NCBI RefSeq assembly: GCF_001854865.1
Contig: NZ_MDDW01000003.1
Span: 292,561 to 297,649, forward strand
Direction: 5' to 3'
DNA length: 5,089 bases
Source of the DNA: Rhizobium sp. LCM 4573
GTDB lineage: Bacteria > Pseudomonadota > Alphaproteobacteria > Rhizobiales > Rhizobiaceae
Part shown: positions 1-5,089 of the stretch, piece after piece
How the letters are laid out: each line of letters begins with the position of its first letter
Numbering within the stretch: position 1 is the first letter of the stretch
The notes under the pieces: model-generated
The model's input: the letters and a program-made list of their open reading frames with translations, nothing else
What the model was told of the DNA's origin: nothing
Database searches by the model: none
Translations under genes and position numbers: made by a program

Positions 1-945
1 GCCGTTCCCCTCGCCTACCGACATGACCCGGTGCTGGCGATGGTGGAGCTTCTGAATGTGCTCGATGCCGCCTGGCACGATTTCGTCGCCAAGGGACGCG
101 ACCTCGTCGTCACCAGCGGCATGGTCTCGACGGATCAGCAGAAACACGCGCTGTCGCGGATTCCCGACAGTGTCGAGTTCAGCCTCGATATCCGCAGCCA
201 GGACAGCGAGATGCTCGCGTCGATGCATGCGCTGGTTCTCTCCAACGTCGCCCGCATAGAGCGTGAACGTGCCGTCCGGTTTGATCTCGGCACGGCGCTT
301 TGGACGAGCCCGGCGCCCTGCGACGAGACGCTGATCGGCATGCTCGGCGAGGCATCGCAGGCAGTCGGCAATCCGTTCACGCAAATCCCCTCGGGTGGCG
401 GGCATGATGCCGCCGTCTTCTCCAAAGCGGGGATTCCCTCCGCGATGATCTTCATCCGCAATCGCAACGGCTCTCACAATCCGGACGAGGCGATGGAGAT
501 CACCGACTTTGGCATCGCGACCGACATCCTCTACCATTTCCTGGCCGACTTCGCTGAAGCCTCCGTCCGGGCGAAACCGTCACATCAGACAGGAAAGGCG
601 AACGTTTCCATGTTCAGCAGGATTACCGACATCATTCGCGCTAAGGGCAATGGTGCTCGTGCCTATCAAGCCGCCGCTGCCGCCGCCCGACAGGCAGCGC
701 TTGCCGAACCGCAACGCGCCGCGGGCTATTTTATCCTCGCTGCAGCCGCACAGGAATTCGGTGACGTGCACTATGGCGAGGCCTCACACGGCGACATTTT
801 CGGGTTGGAACTCAAACGGTTCGACGCGTATGTCAAACTGCTGGATGAGGCTTTCGAAGACATTGATGTCGAACGGCAGCTGAAAGCTGTGTCCACCATC
901 GCCGCGAGTTTGATTAGCAACAAGATGGCTGACCGGCAGCCCTGA
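1..945 (+). CDS. M20-family Zn amidohydrolase (N-carbamoyl-L-amino-acid hydrolase / allantoate amidohydrolase type), 5'-truncated, with an unusual C-terminal extension
   Basis: The frame is open from base 1, so the gene starts outside the window; 314 residues are visible. Enzymes of this family hydrolyse N-carbamoyl-amino acids, allantoate or related ureido compounds in the cytoplasm, using a binuclear metal centre. Seen here: the start of the lid/dimerisation domain (AVPLAYRHDP, bases 1-30), its conserved strand VEFSLDIRS (about 172-198), the SGGGHDA motif (391-411), and the SHNPDE motif (472-489), whose histidine (475-477) is a metal ligand in the family. The N-terminal half with most metal ligands lies off the left edge. 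Family members usually end about 10-20 residues after the helix DILYHFLADF (about 523-552). Here the frame continues to 945 and adds an Ala-rich tail (see the entry at 610-945). Substrate cannot be decided. The family call is firm; the subfamily is not. Confidence 0.88.
   Translation, partial: AVPLAYRHDPVLAMVELLNVLDAAWHDFVAKGRDLVVTSGMVSTDQQKHALSRIPDSVEFSLDIRSQDSEMLASMHALVLSNVARIERERAVRFDLGTALWTSPAPCDETLIGMLGEASQAVGNPFTQIPSGGGHDAAVFSKAGIPSAMIFIRNRNGSHNPDEAMEITDFGIATDILYHFLADFAEASVRAKPSHQTGKANVSMFSRITDIIRAKGNGARAYQAAAAAARQAALAEPQRAAGYFILAAAAQEFGDVHYGEASHGDIFGLELKRFDAYVKLLDEAFEDIDVERQLKAVSTIAASLISNKMADRQP
610..945 (+). other. C-terminal extension of the amidohydrolase, possibly a separate 111-aa protein started at an internal ATG
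   Basis: This is the last third of the open frame. It begins at an in-frame ATG (610-612) preceded by AGGAAAGG at 591-598, a possible ribosome binding site, though the spacing of about 11 bases or more is long. The encoded 111 residues are rich in alanine and predicted helical by eye (RAYQAAAAAARQ, then a second helical segment FDAYVKLLDEAFEDIDVERQ). I see no signal peptide or membrane segment, and I do not recognise the family. Two readings are possible. The amidohydrolase may carry a genuine extra helical domain, or a small independent downstream gene may have become joined to it by loss of the hydrolase stop codon. The linker between the two (about bases 555-609, VRAKPSHQTGKANVS) is polar and looks unstructured, which fits either reading. 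Confidence 0.35.
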
Positions 946-1492
946 TATTGTCAATCATCTGCAGCGGGGACGGTCTTATATCCTCTGTCAGGACTGTCGA
1001 GATCTAGACCTCACGCGAAGGCGGCCGTCGAGTTCCTGGCGTGGTGTGATGTTCTAGACGCCTGATTGCTGGAGGTTACCACGGCGACCGCATTGCCGAC
1101 TGGATCGAGGAAGTGACCGGCACACAATTCAGCACCGACGGTCAAACACAGCCACAACCGACGCGACGAAGCGCGTTCCTGCGGCATTGGTGTGGGTCGC
1201 AAGACATAGATATCGTAAGCTGTTATAACCTGACCGGTAGCGATGCTTGATATAGCCAGGCGAGCTGTTCCTTGTCCCCGTTATCTGAATAGACCTATAT
1301 GGGCACTGGCTTAACTGCGGTAACATCAATGACGTCGGTCGCTATAACAGTCTTGTCTACTGTAAACGCCCCTTACGGGACGAAGCTGTCGGCTGAGCTG
1401 CTGGCGTCAAAGCTTGCCGATCCGGCTAGCGCCGATCATTGTGATGTATCTGCATTTGCGTTTTTTCGGACCTTGAAGAAGCCCTTCAGCTT
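946..1492. other. Gene-poor, apparently decayed stretch
   Basis: Apart from the possible transposase trace near 1011-1121, I see no convincing gene here. From about 1200 to 1500 the sequence is visibly richer in A and T than the genes on either side. A plus-strand frame is open from ATG 1299, but its translation has no recognisable family and becomes rich in Arg, Ser, Trp and Cys after about 1480, as expected of a wrong frame. An 8-base inverted pair (CTGTTATA 1220-1227, TATAACAG 1343-1350) and a small inverted repeat (ACAGT 1347-1351, ACTGT 1359-1363) are present; both are short enough to be chance. No clear terminator for the amidohydrolase gene was found. Confidence 0.5.
1011..1121 (+). 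pseudogene. Possible decayed fragment of an IS5-family (DDE) transposase
   Basis: Bases 1062-1121 read LIAGGYHGDRIADWIEEVTG. This resembles the segment around the second catalytic Asp of IS5-type transposases, where the usual pattern is L-(I/L)-A-D-x-G-Y-x-G followed by a short helix and the start of IVKR. The Asp codon expected after LIA is missing. Immediately upstream, in a different frame, bases 1014-1061 read HAKAAVEFLAWCDVLD, which would join only through a frameshift. Stops or unrelated sequence surround both pieces. No terminal inverted repeats or target duplication were found. The match is about 20 residues from memory of the family, so this is a tentative call for a small remnant inside a gene-poor stretch. 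Confidence 0.3.
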
Positions 1493-1729
1493 TTGTTCCT
1501 GGACAAAATGCATATTAGTCTGGCGGATGCGTCTATCGTTGCGCAGAAGTTTTCCGACATGGCTGGATACCAGTTACCGCTGGCCCGGGCATCCTACTGG
1601 CACAGCCGCAAAGCCCTGCGAGGAGGCATTTTCGAGGATCAAGAGGAGCTCCCACTGGCCGAATTTGGCAAGTGGTGCCGCAGCGCGGCAGTTTCCGAAG
1701 TGGCTCGCAAGAAGGGTGAGCAGGACTGA
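1493..1729 (+). CDS. Small hypothetical protein, possibly 5'-damaged
   Basis: Up to 78 residues from a TTG at 1493; an ATG at 1508 would give 73. The translation looks like a real soluble protein: a helical start (HISLADASIVAQKF), a middle with aromatic and basic residues (ASYWHSRKALRGG), an acidic patch (FEDQEELPLAEF), and a Lys-rich end (ARKKGEQD). The same frame stays open back to 1445 and reads sensibly there (FSDLEEALQLL, 1463-1495), but it has no ATG, GTG or TTG before 1493. This suggests that the true start has been lost or lies in another frame joined through a frameshift near the T tract at 1461-1466. Neither candidate start has a clear ribosome binding site. The family is not recognised. 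It stands alone between the decayed region and a terminator that belongs to the opposite strand. Confidence 0.38.
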   Translation: MFLDKMHISLADASIVAQKFSDMAGYQLPLARASYWHSRKALRGGIFEDQEELPLAEFGKWCRSAAVSEVARKKGEQD

Positions 1730-1789
1730 TCCTTATCCGGCACTGTCCAAAGATGACGCCATCGAGACTTGAGAACAGCCAATAAAAGA

Positions 1790-1823
1790 ACAGGGCGCTC
1801 GACCCTTGCGGGGAGCGCCCTGT
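1790..1823 (-). terminator. Rho-independent terminator for the minus-strand DUF4334 gene
   Basis: Two perfectly complementary 11-base arms, ACAGGGCGCTC (1790-1800) and GAGCGCCCTGT (1813-1823), flank a 12-base loop. Inside the loop, CCC (1803-1805) and GGG (1810-1812) can pair across TTGC, leaving a GA bulge. On the minus strand the hairpin is followed by TCTTTTATT (1789-1781), the expected T-rich tail. On the plus strand no T run follows, so termination of minus-strand transcripts is the main reading. It lies about 90 bases past the stop of the gene ending at 1916. Confidence 0.85.
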
Positions 1824-1915
1824 CGGATCCGGACGACCGCGCGACAGACAAGCTGCTCGGCAAAGCGATCATCGATACGGGTGATGACCGTAGATGATGG
1901 TGAGCTCCCCGTTTT

Positions 1916-2434
1916 TCAGGGTCCTTCAACCCGCGAGAGTTCGAAGAAGTAGATCCGCTCCTCGCCCTTGATGATCATCGCGCCCATAATCCTTACCGCA
2001 TCGATCCGTCGGAAATGATCGATAATGGGTTGATCGTCATAGACCATGGCCGCGCTCTCTACGCCGCCAAACACGGTTGTCTTCACGGAAGCGACGGGAC
2101 CACTCGCCCGCAGCCGACGCTGGAGATAGGAAAACAGGTTTCGCGCGACGCGCGTCCTGCCGATCTTATAAAAACGCAACGCCAGCCGAAGCGGGATCCA
2201 CTTCGGATCAATGGCGACCAGTCGCCAGTCTCCCGATCGAAACAGCAAGGCATCGGCGCGCATGTCGGGCGTGAACCGTTTGCCGAACCAGCCAAGATTT
2301 TCGAGCACACCATCGAACGGATGCTCCGTCGGGATGCCGTGTCCTTTCCAAAGCCCCACCATTTCGTGCGGCGCGATCGGCTGCAGGCTTCGGAACTCCT
2401 CAAGCGCTGTCTGCTGGTTTTTCACTCGAAGCAT
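1916..2434 (-). CDS. GXWXG / DUF4334 domain protein
   Basis: 172 residues, close to the usual length for this uncharacterised family. The N-terminal half carries the name-giving motif GLWKG (residues 27-31), followed by HPFDGVLENLGWFGKRF (38-54), typical of the GXWXG domain. The C-terminal half matches DUF4334: MVYDDQPIIDHFRRID (130-145), then MGAMIIKG and YFFEL to residue 166. No signal peptide or membrane segment is visible, so it is probably cytoplasmic; the biochemical role is not known to me. The ATG at 2434 has AAGGA eight bases upstream, a good ribosome binding site. This start lies inside the end of the upstream minus-strand gene, which stops at 2400, giving a 35-base overlap; a GTG at 2425 is the next alternative. 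Overlap and shared strand imply co-transcription and possibly coupled translation. A strong terminator follows. Confidence 0.88.
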   Translation of the reverse strand: MLRVKNQQTALEEFRSLQPIAPHEMVGLWKGHGIPTEHPFDGVLENLGWFGKRFTPDMRADALLFRSGDWRLVAIDPKWIPLRLALRFYKIGRTRVARNLFSYLQRRLRASGPVASVKTTVFGGVESAAMVYDDQPIIDHFRRIDAVRIMGAMIIKGEERIYFFELSRVEGP

Positions 2435-3314
2435 CCTTCTTGTCCTTGCGCTCTCTGGCCCGTCGCCTGGATTTGGCGGCGCGGCGCGCTATCCGTAACT
2501 CCTCCAGGGTCGGTATCCACCAACCCCTTTTGAGCTCGCGATTATTAGGTGGCGTTCGTGCGGGCCAGGTCGTCACCAGTTCTTCGAGCGAGCCCGGTCG
2601 CCAGAATGCCCAGACATATTCCCCGCCACCTGGAGCGGGGAAATAGAACGTGCTGATCGTCGCAGGATCAGCCAGCTCGCCGTCCGTACCGATGAAGAAG
2701 ACGACGCCGATATGCGTGCCGATTGCGCGCTCGAAGGGCGGAGCATCATCGGCAGGAACGGGATATCGCTTTCGCCGGCGCTCCCTCATCCTTGCCTTGG
2801 ATGCTTCGTCTTCTTGCGTCCCCTTGATCGCTTCGCGCCGTGCACGCCGGGCTTCCGGCTCGTTGCGCTCTGCCGCTATCTCGATCGCCGGCCATCGCCG
2901 CCGCAGTTCCTCGAACGATCTGTAGGGCACGGTCCACAGCCGCCGATCGGCGTCCCAGCGGGCATGCGGGATTTCCCGGATCTCATTGACGACGGTGCGC
3001 GCGTAGGGCGTTCGAATCTGAATGACCGTCGGCGTCGCCTGGAGATAACGACTTTCGATCGGCTCGAAGGCGAACGCGTCCCTGCCCTTCTCATCAGCGA
3101 ATCGATCCGCTTCCGCCTCCATGTCGGCCAGCCAGCGGCTGATGCGCTTTTCGGCAGTGCGCCCCGGAACGAACCATGCGTTCAGCCTGTCACTCCAACG
3201 GGCGCGCGGAAACGCCTCCCGAAACCGTGCGACCGTTATTCGGTCATGGGGTAGATCGGTCGTCGCACCCACACGCGTGGGCGTGGAAGATTGATCTTTC
3301 ACTTCTTCGTCCAT
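2400..3314 (-). CDS. HARP-repeat protein (SMARCAL1-type repeats) without a helicase domain
   Basis: 304 residues, highly charged. Two repeats resemble the HARP domain, which in SMARCAL1-type annealing helicases binds DNA forks. Repeat 1, residues about 27-66, has PRARW, then AWFVP and ISRWLADME. Repeat 2, about 104-146, has PHARW, then LWTVP and LRRRWPAIE. Both share the pattern (P)-x-ARW ... W-x-VP-x(8)-(L/I)-x(2)-RW. A basic, probably coiled linker (about 146-185) follows. A third region (186-275) contains VWAFWRPGSLEELVTTWPA, which echoes repeat 2, and then GWWIPTLEELRIARR. The tail (275-297) is rich in Lys and Arg. No Walker or SNF2 helicase motifs are present. I infer a nucleic-acid-binding accessory protein. 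The ATG at 3314 has only a weak upstream GGA as ribosome binding site, so the start is less certain than the frame. It overlaps the downstream DUF4334 gene by 35 bases. Confidence 0.75.
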   Translation of the reverse strand: MDEEVKDQSSTPTRVGATTDLPHDRITVARFREAFPRARWSDRLNAWFVPGRTAEKRISRWLADMEAEADRFADEKGRDAFAFEPIESRYLQATPTVIQIRTPYARTVVNEIREIPHARWDADRRLWTVPYRSFEELRRRWPAIEIAAERNEPEARRARREAIKGTQEDEASKARMRERRRKRYPVPADDAPPFERAIGTHIGVVFFIGTDGELADPATISTFYFPAPGGGEYVWAFWRPGSLEELVTTWPARTPPNNRELKRGWWIPTLEELRIARRAAKSRRRARERKDKKDASSEKPADSA

Positions 3315-3667
3315 CGGTCTTGGTCCGGGCCAGCACCCTAGTGCTCACGCGGCCGTTTTGATTTTCCCAAGCCTTGATCGCCTGTTCGAGCGGACACTCA
3401 CCTTCACAATTGTCCTGCCAGGCAGTGGTTTTCGCAAGCAGCGCTGGCACGGTGCGGACGGTAAAATCCGCTTCGGATCAAGATCGGACTTCATCTTCGT
3501 TCAATTGAGCAGTAACGAGACCATGGCGCCAGACTGGCGCGGGGCCTGGGCATAGCCGACCATCAACAATGAGCGGATGAAGCGGCGTGTGTCGCCGTCG
3601 GCGTTTTCTGGGCGTTCAATGGGGCAAAATCGCGCCGCGAAGTCTGGTTAAGTGGCGATCACTGATA
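3315..3667. other. Intergenic stretch without a convincing gene
   Basis: It separates the toxin gene from the HARP-repeat gene on the same strand. Two short overlapping minus-strand frames occur: 3494-3345 (49 residues, ATG, starting MKSDLDPKRILPSAPCQRC) and 3450-3244 (68 residues, GTG, containing CEGECPLEQAIKAWENQNG). Neither has a good ribosome binding site or a recognised family, and the second runs into the HARP-repeat gene. They could be two halves of a decayed small gene. A 6-base inverted repeat (GCGCCA 3526-3531, TGGCGC 3535-3540) and a weak TCGC/GCGA hairpin followed on the minus strand by TTTT (3630-3640, T run 3629-3626) are present; neither is strong enough to call a terminator. 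No clear promoter for the HARP-repeat gene was found. Confidence 0.5.
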
Positions 3668-4255
3668 TCACTGCTTCCCAGAACGGATCGAGACGCCGAG
3701 AGACAGCAGCGCAGGTATCAAGTCGGATTGCCGAACCAATTCGACCGCCGGCGAAGCGACAAGTTTTGCTTCGACGGCCCGATCATAGACTGCAATGCAA
3801 TCTGCCGCCGTGAGGCGGGAGGAATAGAGCAGGCCATCGACCGCGTAGGATTCATGGATCGTCTCGCTCAGTCTCTGGCCTTCTCGATGCTCCTTTGCGC
3901 GAGCCGCGTCCGTGCTGACGCCCAGTCTCAGAAGGCCGGTGGTGCGCAGGTCGACAAGGACGAGAGGATCAGTGGCCATCACCTCAGCGACCGCCCAGTC
4001 TTCGATCTCACTTTCATCCAGAACACGGTCCTGCGTCTCCTCGAACCGATCGCGAACGATCGTCTCGGCGATCGCTGTCGCAAGATCATATGCAGCATAG
4101 AGAAGCCGGAACATCTGGTTAGGGCTCGAGAATCGTGATTGACTGAGACCCATGCCAAGCGGTGTCGCCATGTATGCTGCAGGGATGATGCGAAGATAGG
4201 CTTCCGGGCGAAATGCGAGCGCGAGATCACGAACCGCTTTGGGATCAAGTTTCAC
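3668..4255 (-). CDS. RES-domain toxin of a type II toxin-antitoxin system
   Basis: 195 residues. RES toxins have an ADP-ribosyltransferase-like fold and act in the cytoplasm on NAD+; characterised members degrade it or use it to ADP-ribosylate a target. Seen here: AYLRIIPAAY with the conserved Arg (R22), SRFSSPNQMF (40-49), LYAAYDLATAIAETIVRD with the conserved Tyr (Y53) and Glu (E64), and DGLLYSSRL (140-148) with the conserved Ser (S145 or S146). These follow the order of the family's Arg-Tyr-Glu-Ser active site, so the toxin looks catalytically intact. The start chosen is GTG 4255, eight bases after the antitoxin stop; an upstream extension in this frame would lie inside the antitoxin gene. 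There is no clear ribosome binding site, so translation is probably coupled to that of the antitoxin. Which molecule it modifies cannot be told from sequence. Confidence 0.9.
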   Translation of the reverse strand: MKLDPKAVRDLALAFRPEAYLRIIPAAYMATPLGMGLSQSRFSSPNQMFRLLYAAYDLATAIAETIVRDRFEETQDRVLDESEIEDWAVAEVMATDPLVLVDLRTTGLLRLGVSTDAARAKEHREGQRLSETIHESYAVDGLLYSSRLTAADCIAVYDRAVEAKLVASPAVELVRQSDLIPALLSLGVSIRSGKQ

Positions 4256-4263
4256 GGTTCGAT

Positions 4264-4980
4264 TTAACCAAAATCGCGGTTGGCTGCGTCCAGAACTTCG
4301 TCGAGATTGCCCTTCTTGAGGTTGTCCAGCGGTGTTCCTCCGATGCTTGACTTCGGTTGGATCAGCCATTGCCACGCCACGCGTGGGTTATGGATGATTT
4401 TCGTAATCTGAGACATGCCCTCGATTGGACGACCATCCACAAACTGAGCCACGGGAAAGACATGTTTTCGCTCACCCTTGAGCAGGCCGATGACGGCTCC
4501 GCGCTTGTGCCATTCGTGCAGCGTCGACCGCTTCGTACCAAACATCTTCTCGATGTCGCCCGGGCCAGCGACTGGGCCGGCCCAGTCTTCTAGTCGGGTC
4601 GGCGTCGCAAATTGAGCAAGCCTTTGGCGCCCTTCCTCAAGATCCACCAATTGCCCGACACCAGCACCCCTGCTGACCTCCACAGGCTTCTCAACCGATA
4701 CTTCCACAAGCGCTTGGCTAGGCTTGGCCGCCAGTTCGGCGACGGCGACTTCTACAATGTGGGCCAGCTCTGTTTCATCGGCGGCGAGCCGCCGCTGCTG
4801 CTCAACAGAAAGGCGTGCTGCCGCAGCGGAGACCACAGCCATCATCTTGCCGGTCGCGACGAGTGCTGGCCTAGAAAGGCCGGGATTGTGCCGGGCAAGA
4901 ACTTTCAGGAGGTCGGCCAGCGCGGCTGAATGGACTCCGACACCTGCGTCCACCTGCGATTTCCGAGTGATAGCGACCAT
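4264..4980 (-). CDS. Antitoxin with Xre/MbcA/ParS-type toxin-binding domain (DUF2384-like)
   Basis: 238 residues, first gene of the operon with the RES toxin. The C-terminal part (about 181-235) has the features of the toxin-binding domain: a helix with NPRVAWQWLIQP (198-209), then GGTPLDNLKKGNLDEVLDAA (214-233). The middle (about 131-180) looks DNA-binding: GPGDIEKMFGTKRSTLHEWH fits a helix-turn-helix, followed by a possible wing (GERKHVFPVAQF). The N-terminal 125 residues are Ala- and Val-rich and helical by eye, and I do not recognise them; they make the protein longer than typical antitoxins of this class. In the family, the antitoxin blocks the RES active site and represses its own promoter. 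The ATG at 4980 is supported by AAGGA eight bases upstream. Confidence 0.85.
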   Translation of the reverse strand: MVAITRKSQVDAGVGVHSAALADLLKVLARHNPGLSRPALVATGKMMAVVSAAAARLSVEQQRRLAADETELAHIVEVAVAELAAKPSQALVEVSVEKPVEVSRGAGVGQLVDLEEGRQRLAQFATPTRLEDWAGPVAGPGDIEKMFGTKRSTLHEWHKRGAVIGLLKGERKHVFPVAQFVDGRPIEGMSQITKIIHNPRVAWQWLIQPKSSIGGTPLDNLKKGNLDEVLDAANRDFG

Positions 4981-4988
4981 TTTTATCT

Positions 4989-4993
4989 TCCTT
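4989..4993 (-). promoter_or_regulatory. Ribosome binding site of the antitoxin gene
   Basis: On the minus strand AAGGA is followed by eight bases (AGATAAAA when read as GGAAGATAAAA) and ATG at 4980. It fixes the antitoxin start. The toxin gene has no comparable site, which would favour antitoxin synthesis over toxin. Confidence 0.75.
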
Positions 4994-5009
4994 CTCGATC
5001 GCCATTTAG

Positions 5010-5015
5010 ATAATA
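5010..5015 (-). promoter_or_regulatory. Possible -10 box of the toxin-antitoxin promoter
   Basis: The minus strand reads TATTAT here, one mismatch from the TATAAT consensus, about 30 bases before the antitoxin ATG, which would give a leader of roughly 20-25 bases. No good -35 hexamer lies 16-18 bases upstream; that position falls inside the tandem 9-base repeats. The call rests on position and one hexamer only. Confidence 0.4.
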
Positions 5016-5042
5016 CAGATTGTCCGGTTTGTCCAGATTATT
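5016..5042. repeat. Three tandem 9-base repeats, candidate operator of the toxin-antitoxin operon
   Basis: Three adjacent units on the plus strand: CAGATTGTC (5016-5024), CGGTTTGTC (5025-5033) and CAGATTATT (5034-5042). Units 1 and 2 agree at seven of nine positions, as do units 1 and 3. They begin directly upstream (minus strand) of the candidate -10 box and cover the -35 zone, where a repressor would block transcription. An autoregulating antitoxin with a DNA-binding domain is encoded just downstream, which makes it the obvious candidate ligand. This is inference; the repeats are short. Confidence 0.4.
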
Positions 5043-5089
5043 TCCCAACACCAAGCTAGTATCACTGGGAGCGGCCCTGCGTCTGTCTG

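Noticed and set aside
1011..1202. Minus-strand frame containing AGHFLDPVGNAVAVV, which recalls the end of a glyoxalase/VOC domain
   Set aside because: Only about 15 residues match, nothing else of the fold is present, and the same bases on the plus strand fit a transposase fragment at least as well.
1220..1350. Inverted 8-mers CTGTTATA / TATAACAG as possible IS ends
   Set aside because: Too short, no coding sequence of a mobile element between them and no flanking duplication; likely chance.
1299..1772. Plus-strand ORF of 157 codons
   Set aside because: The second half reads as a wrong-frame shadow of the better frame at 1493-1729 (rich in Arg, Ser, Trp, Cys), so the full ORF is not a credible gene. 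Only its first part is considered, in the frameshift finding.
2015..2533. Plus-strand ORF of 172 codons opposite the DUF4334 gene
   Set aside because: It is antisense to two recognised coding regions and its translation has no family features.
2201..3481. Exact 11-base direct repeat CTTCGGATCAA at 2201-2211 and 3471-3481
   Set aside because: The first copy is explained by coding for IDPK in the DUF4334 protein; one 11-mer pair is weak evidence for recombination or an attachment site.
3626..3640. Hairpin TCGC-GGC-GCGA followed by TTTT on the minus strand after the toxin gene
   Set aside because: A four-base stem with a short T run is too weak to call a terminator.
3587..4138. Plus-strand ORF of 183 codons opposite the RES toxin
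   Set aside because: Antisense shadow of a gene with intact family motifs.
4256..4375. Longer toxin start at 4375 (ATG)
   Set aside because: It would lie wholly inside the antitoxin gene in another frame, and the added residues are basic and low-complexity with no RES-family match; GTG 4255 fits the family start.
1..5089. tRNA, rRNA, CRISPR array, riboswitch
   Set aside because: No cloverleaf-like segment, regularly spaced repeats or known riboswitch core was seen on either strand.

Overview
This 5.1 kb window looks like accessory DNA, plasmid or genomic island, from an alphaproteobacterium, probably a member of the Rhizobiales. The basis is the protein families seen, a GC content of very roughly 60% in the coding parts by eye, and strong G/C at third codon positions. 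No sequence search was possible, so the host assignment is inference.

Left part, plus strand (1-945): the 3' portion of an M20-family zinc amidohydrolase gene of the N-carbamoyl-L-amino-acid hydrolase / allantoate amidohydrolase type. It runs in from the left edge, and its reading frame continues without a stop into an unrecognised alanine-rich helical tail of about 110 residues. Next comes a decayed region of about 850 bases (946-1790). It holds a short, broken trace that resembles an IS5-type transposase, an AT-richer stretch, and one small unrecognised ORF (1493-1729) whose 5' end looks damaged.

Middle part, minus strand (1790-3314): two overlapping genes that read right to left and end at a strong rho-independent terminator (1790-1823). 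The first encodes a 304-residue protein with at least two, perhaps three, HARP-like (SMARCAL1-type) repeats but no helicase domain. The second encodes a GXWXG/DUF4334 protein of 172 residues. The stretch 3315-3667 has no convincing gene.

Right part, minus strand (3668-5089): a type II toxin-antitoxin operon of the Xre/MbcA/ParS-RES class. The antitoxin comes first. It is 238 aa, with a long N-terminal extension, a HTH-like middle and a C-terminal toxin-binding domain. The RES-domain toxin follows 8 bases later from a GTG start. The upstream region carries a good ribosome binding site, a plausible -10 box and three tandem 9-base repeats that could be the autoregulatory operator.

The TA pair is a recognised class and probably supports maintenance of this accessory segment. 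The least described element is the helicase-free HARP-repeat protein and its overlap with the DUF4334 gene. I do not see a wholly new multi-gene system.
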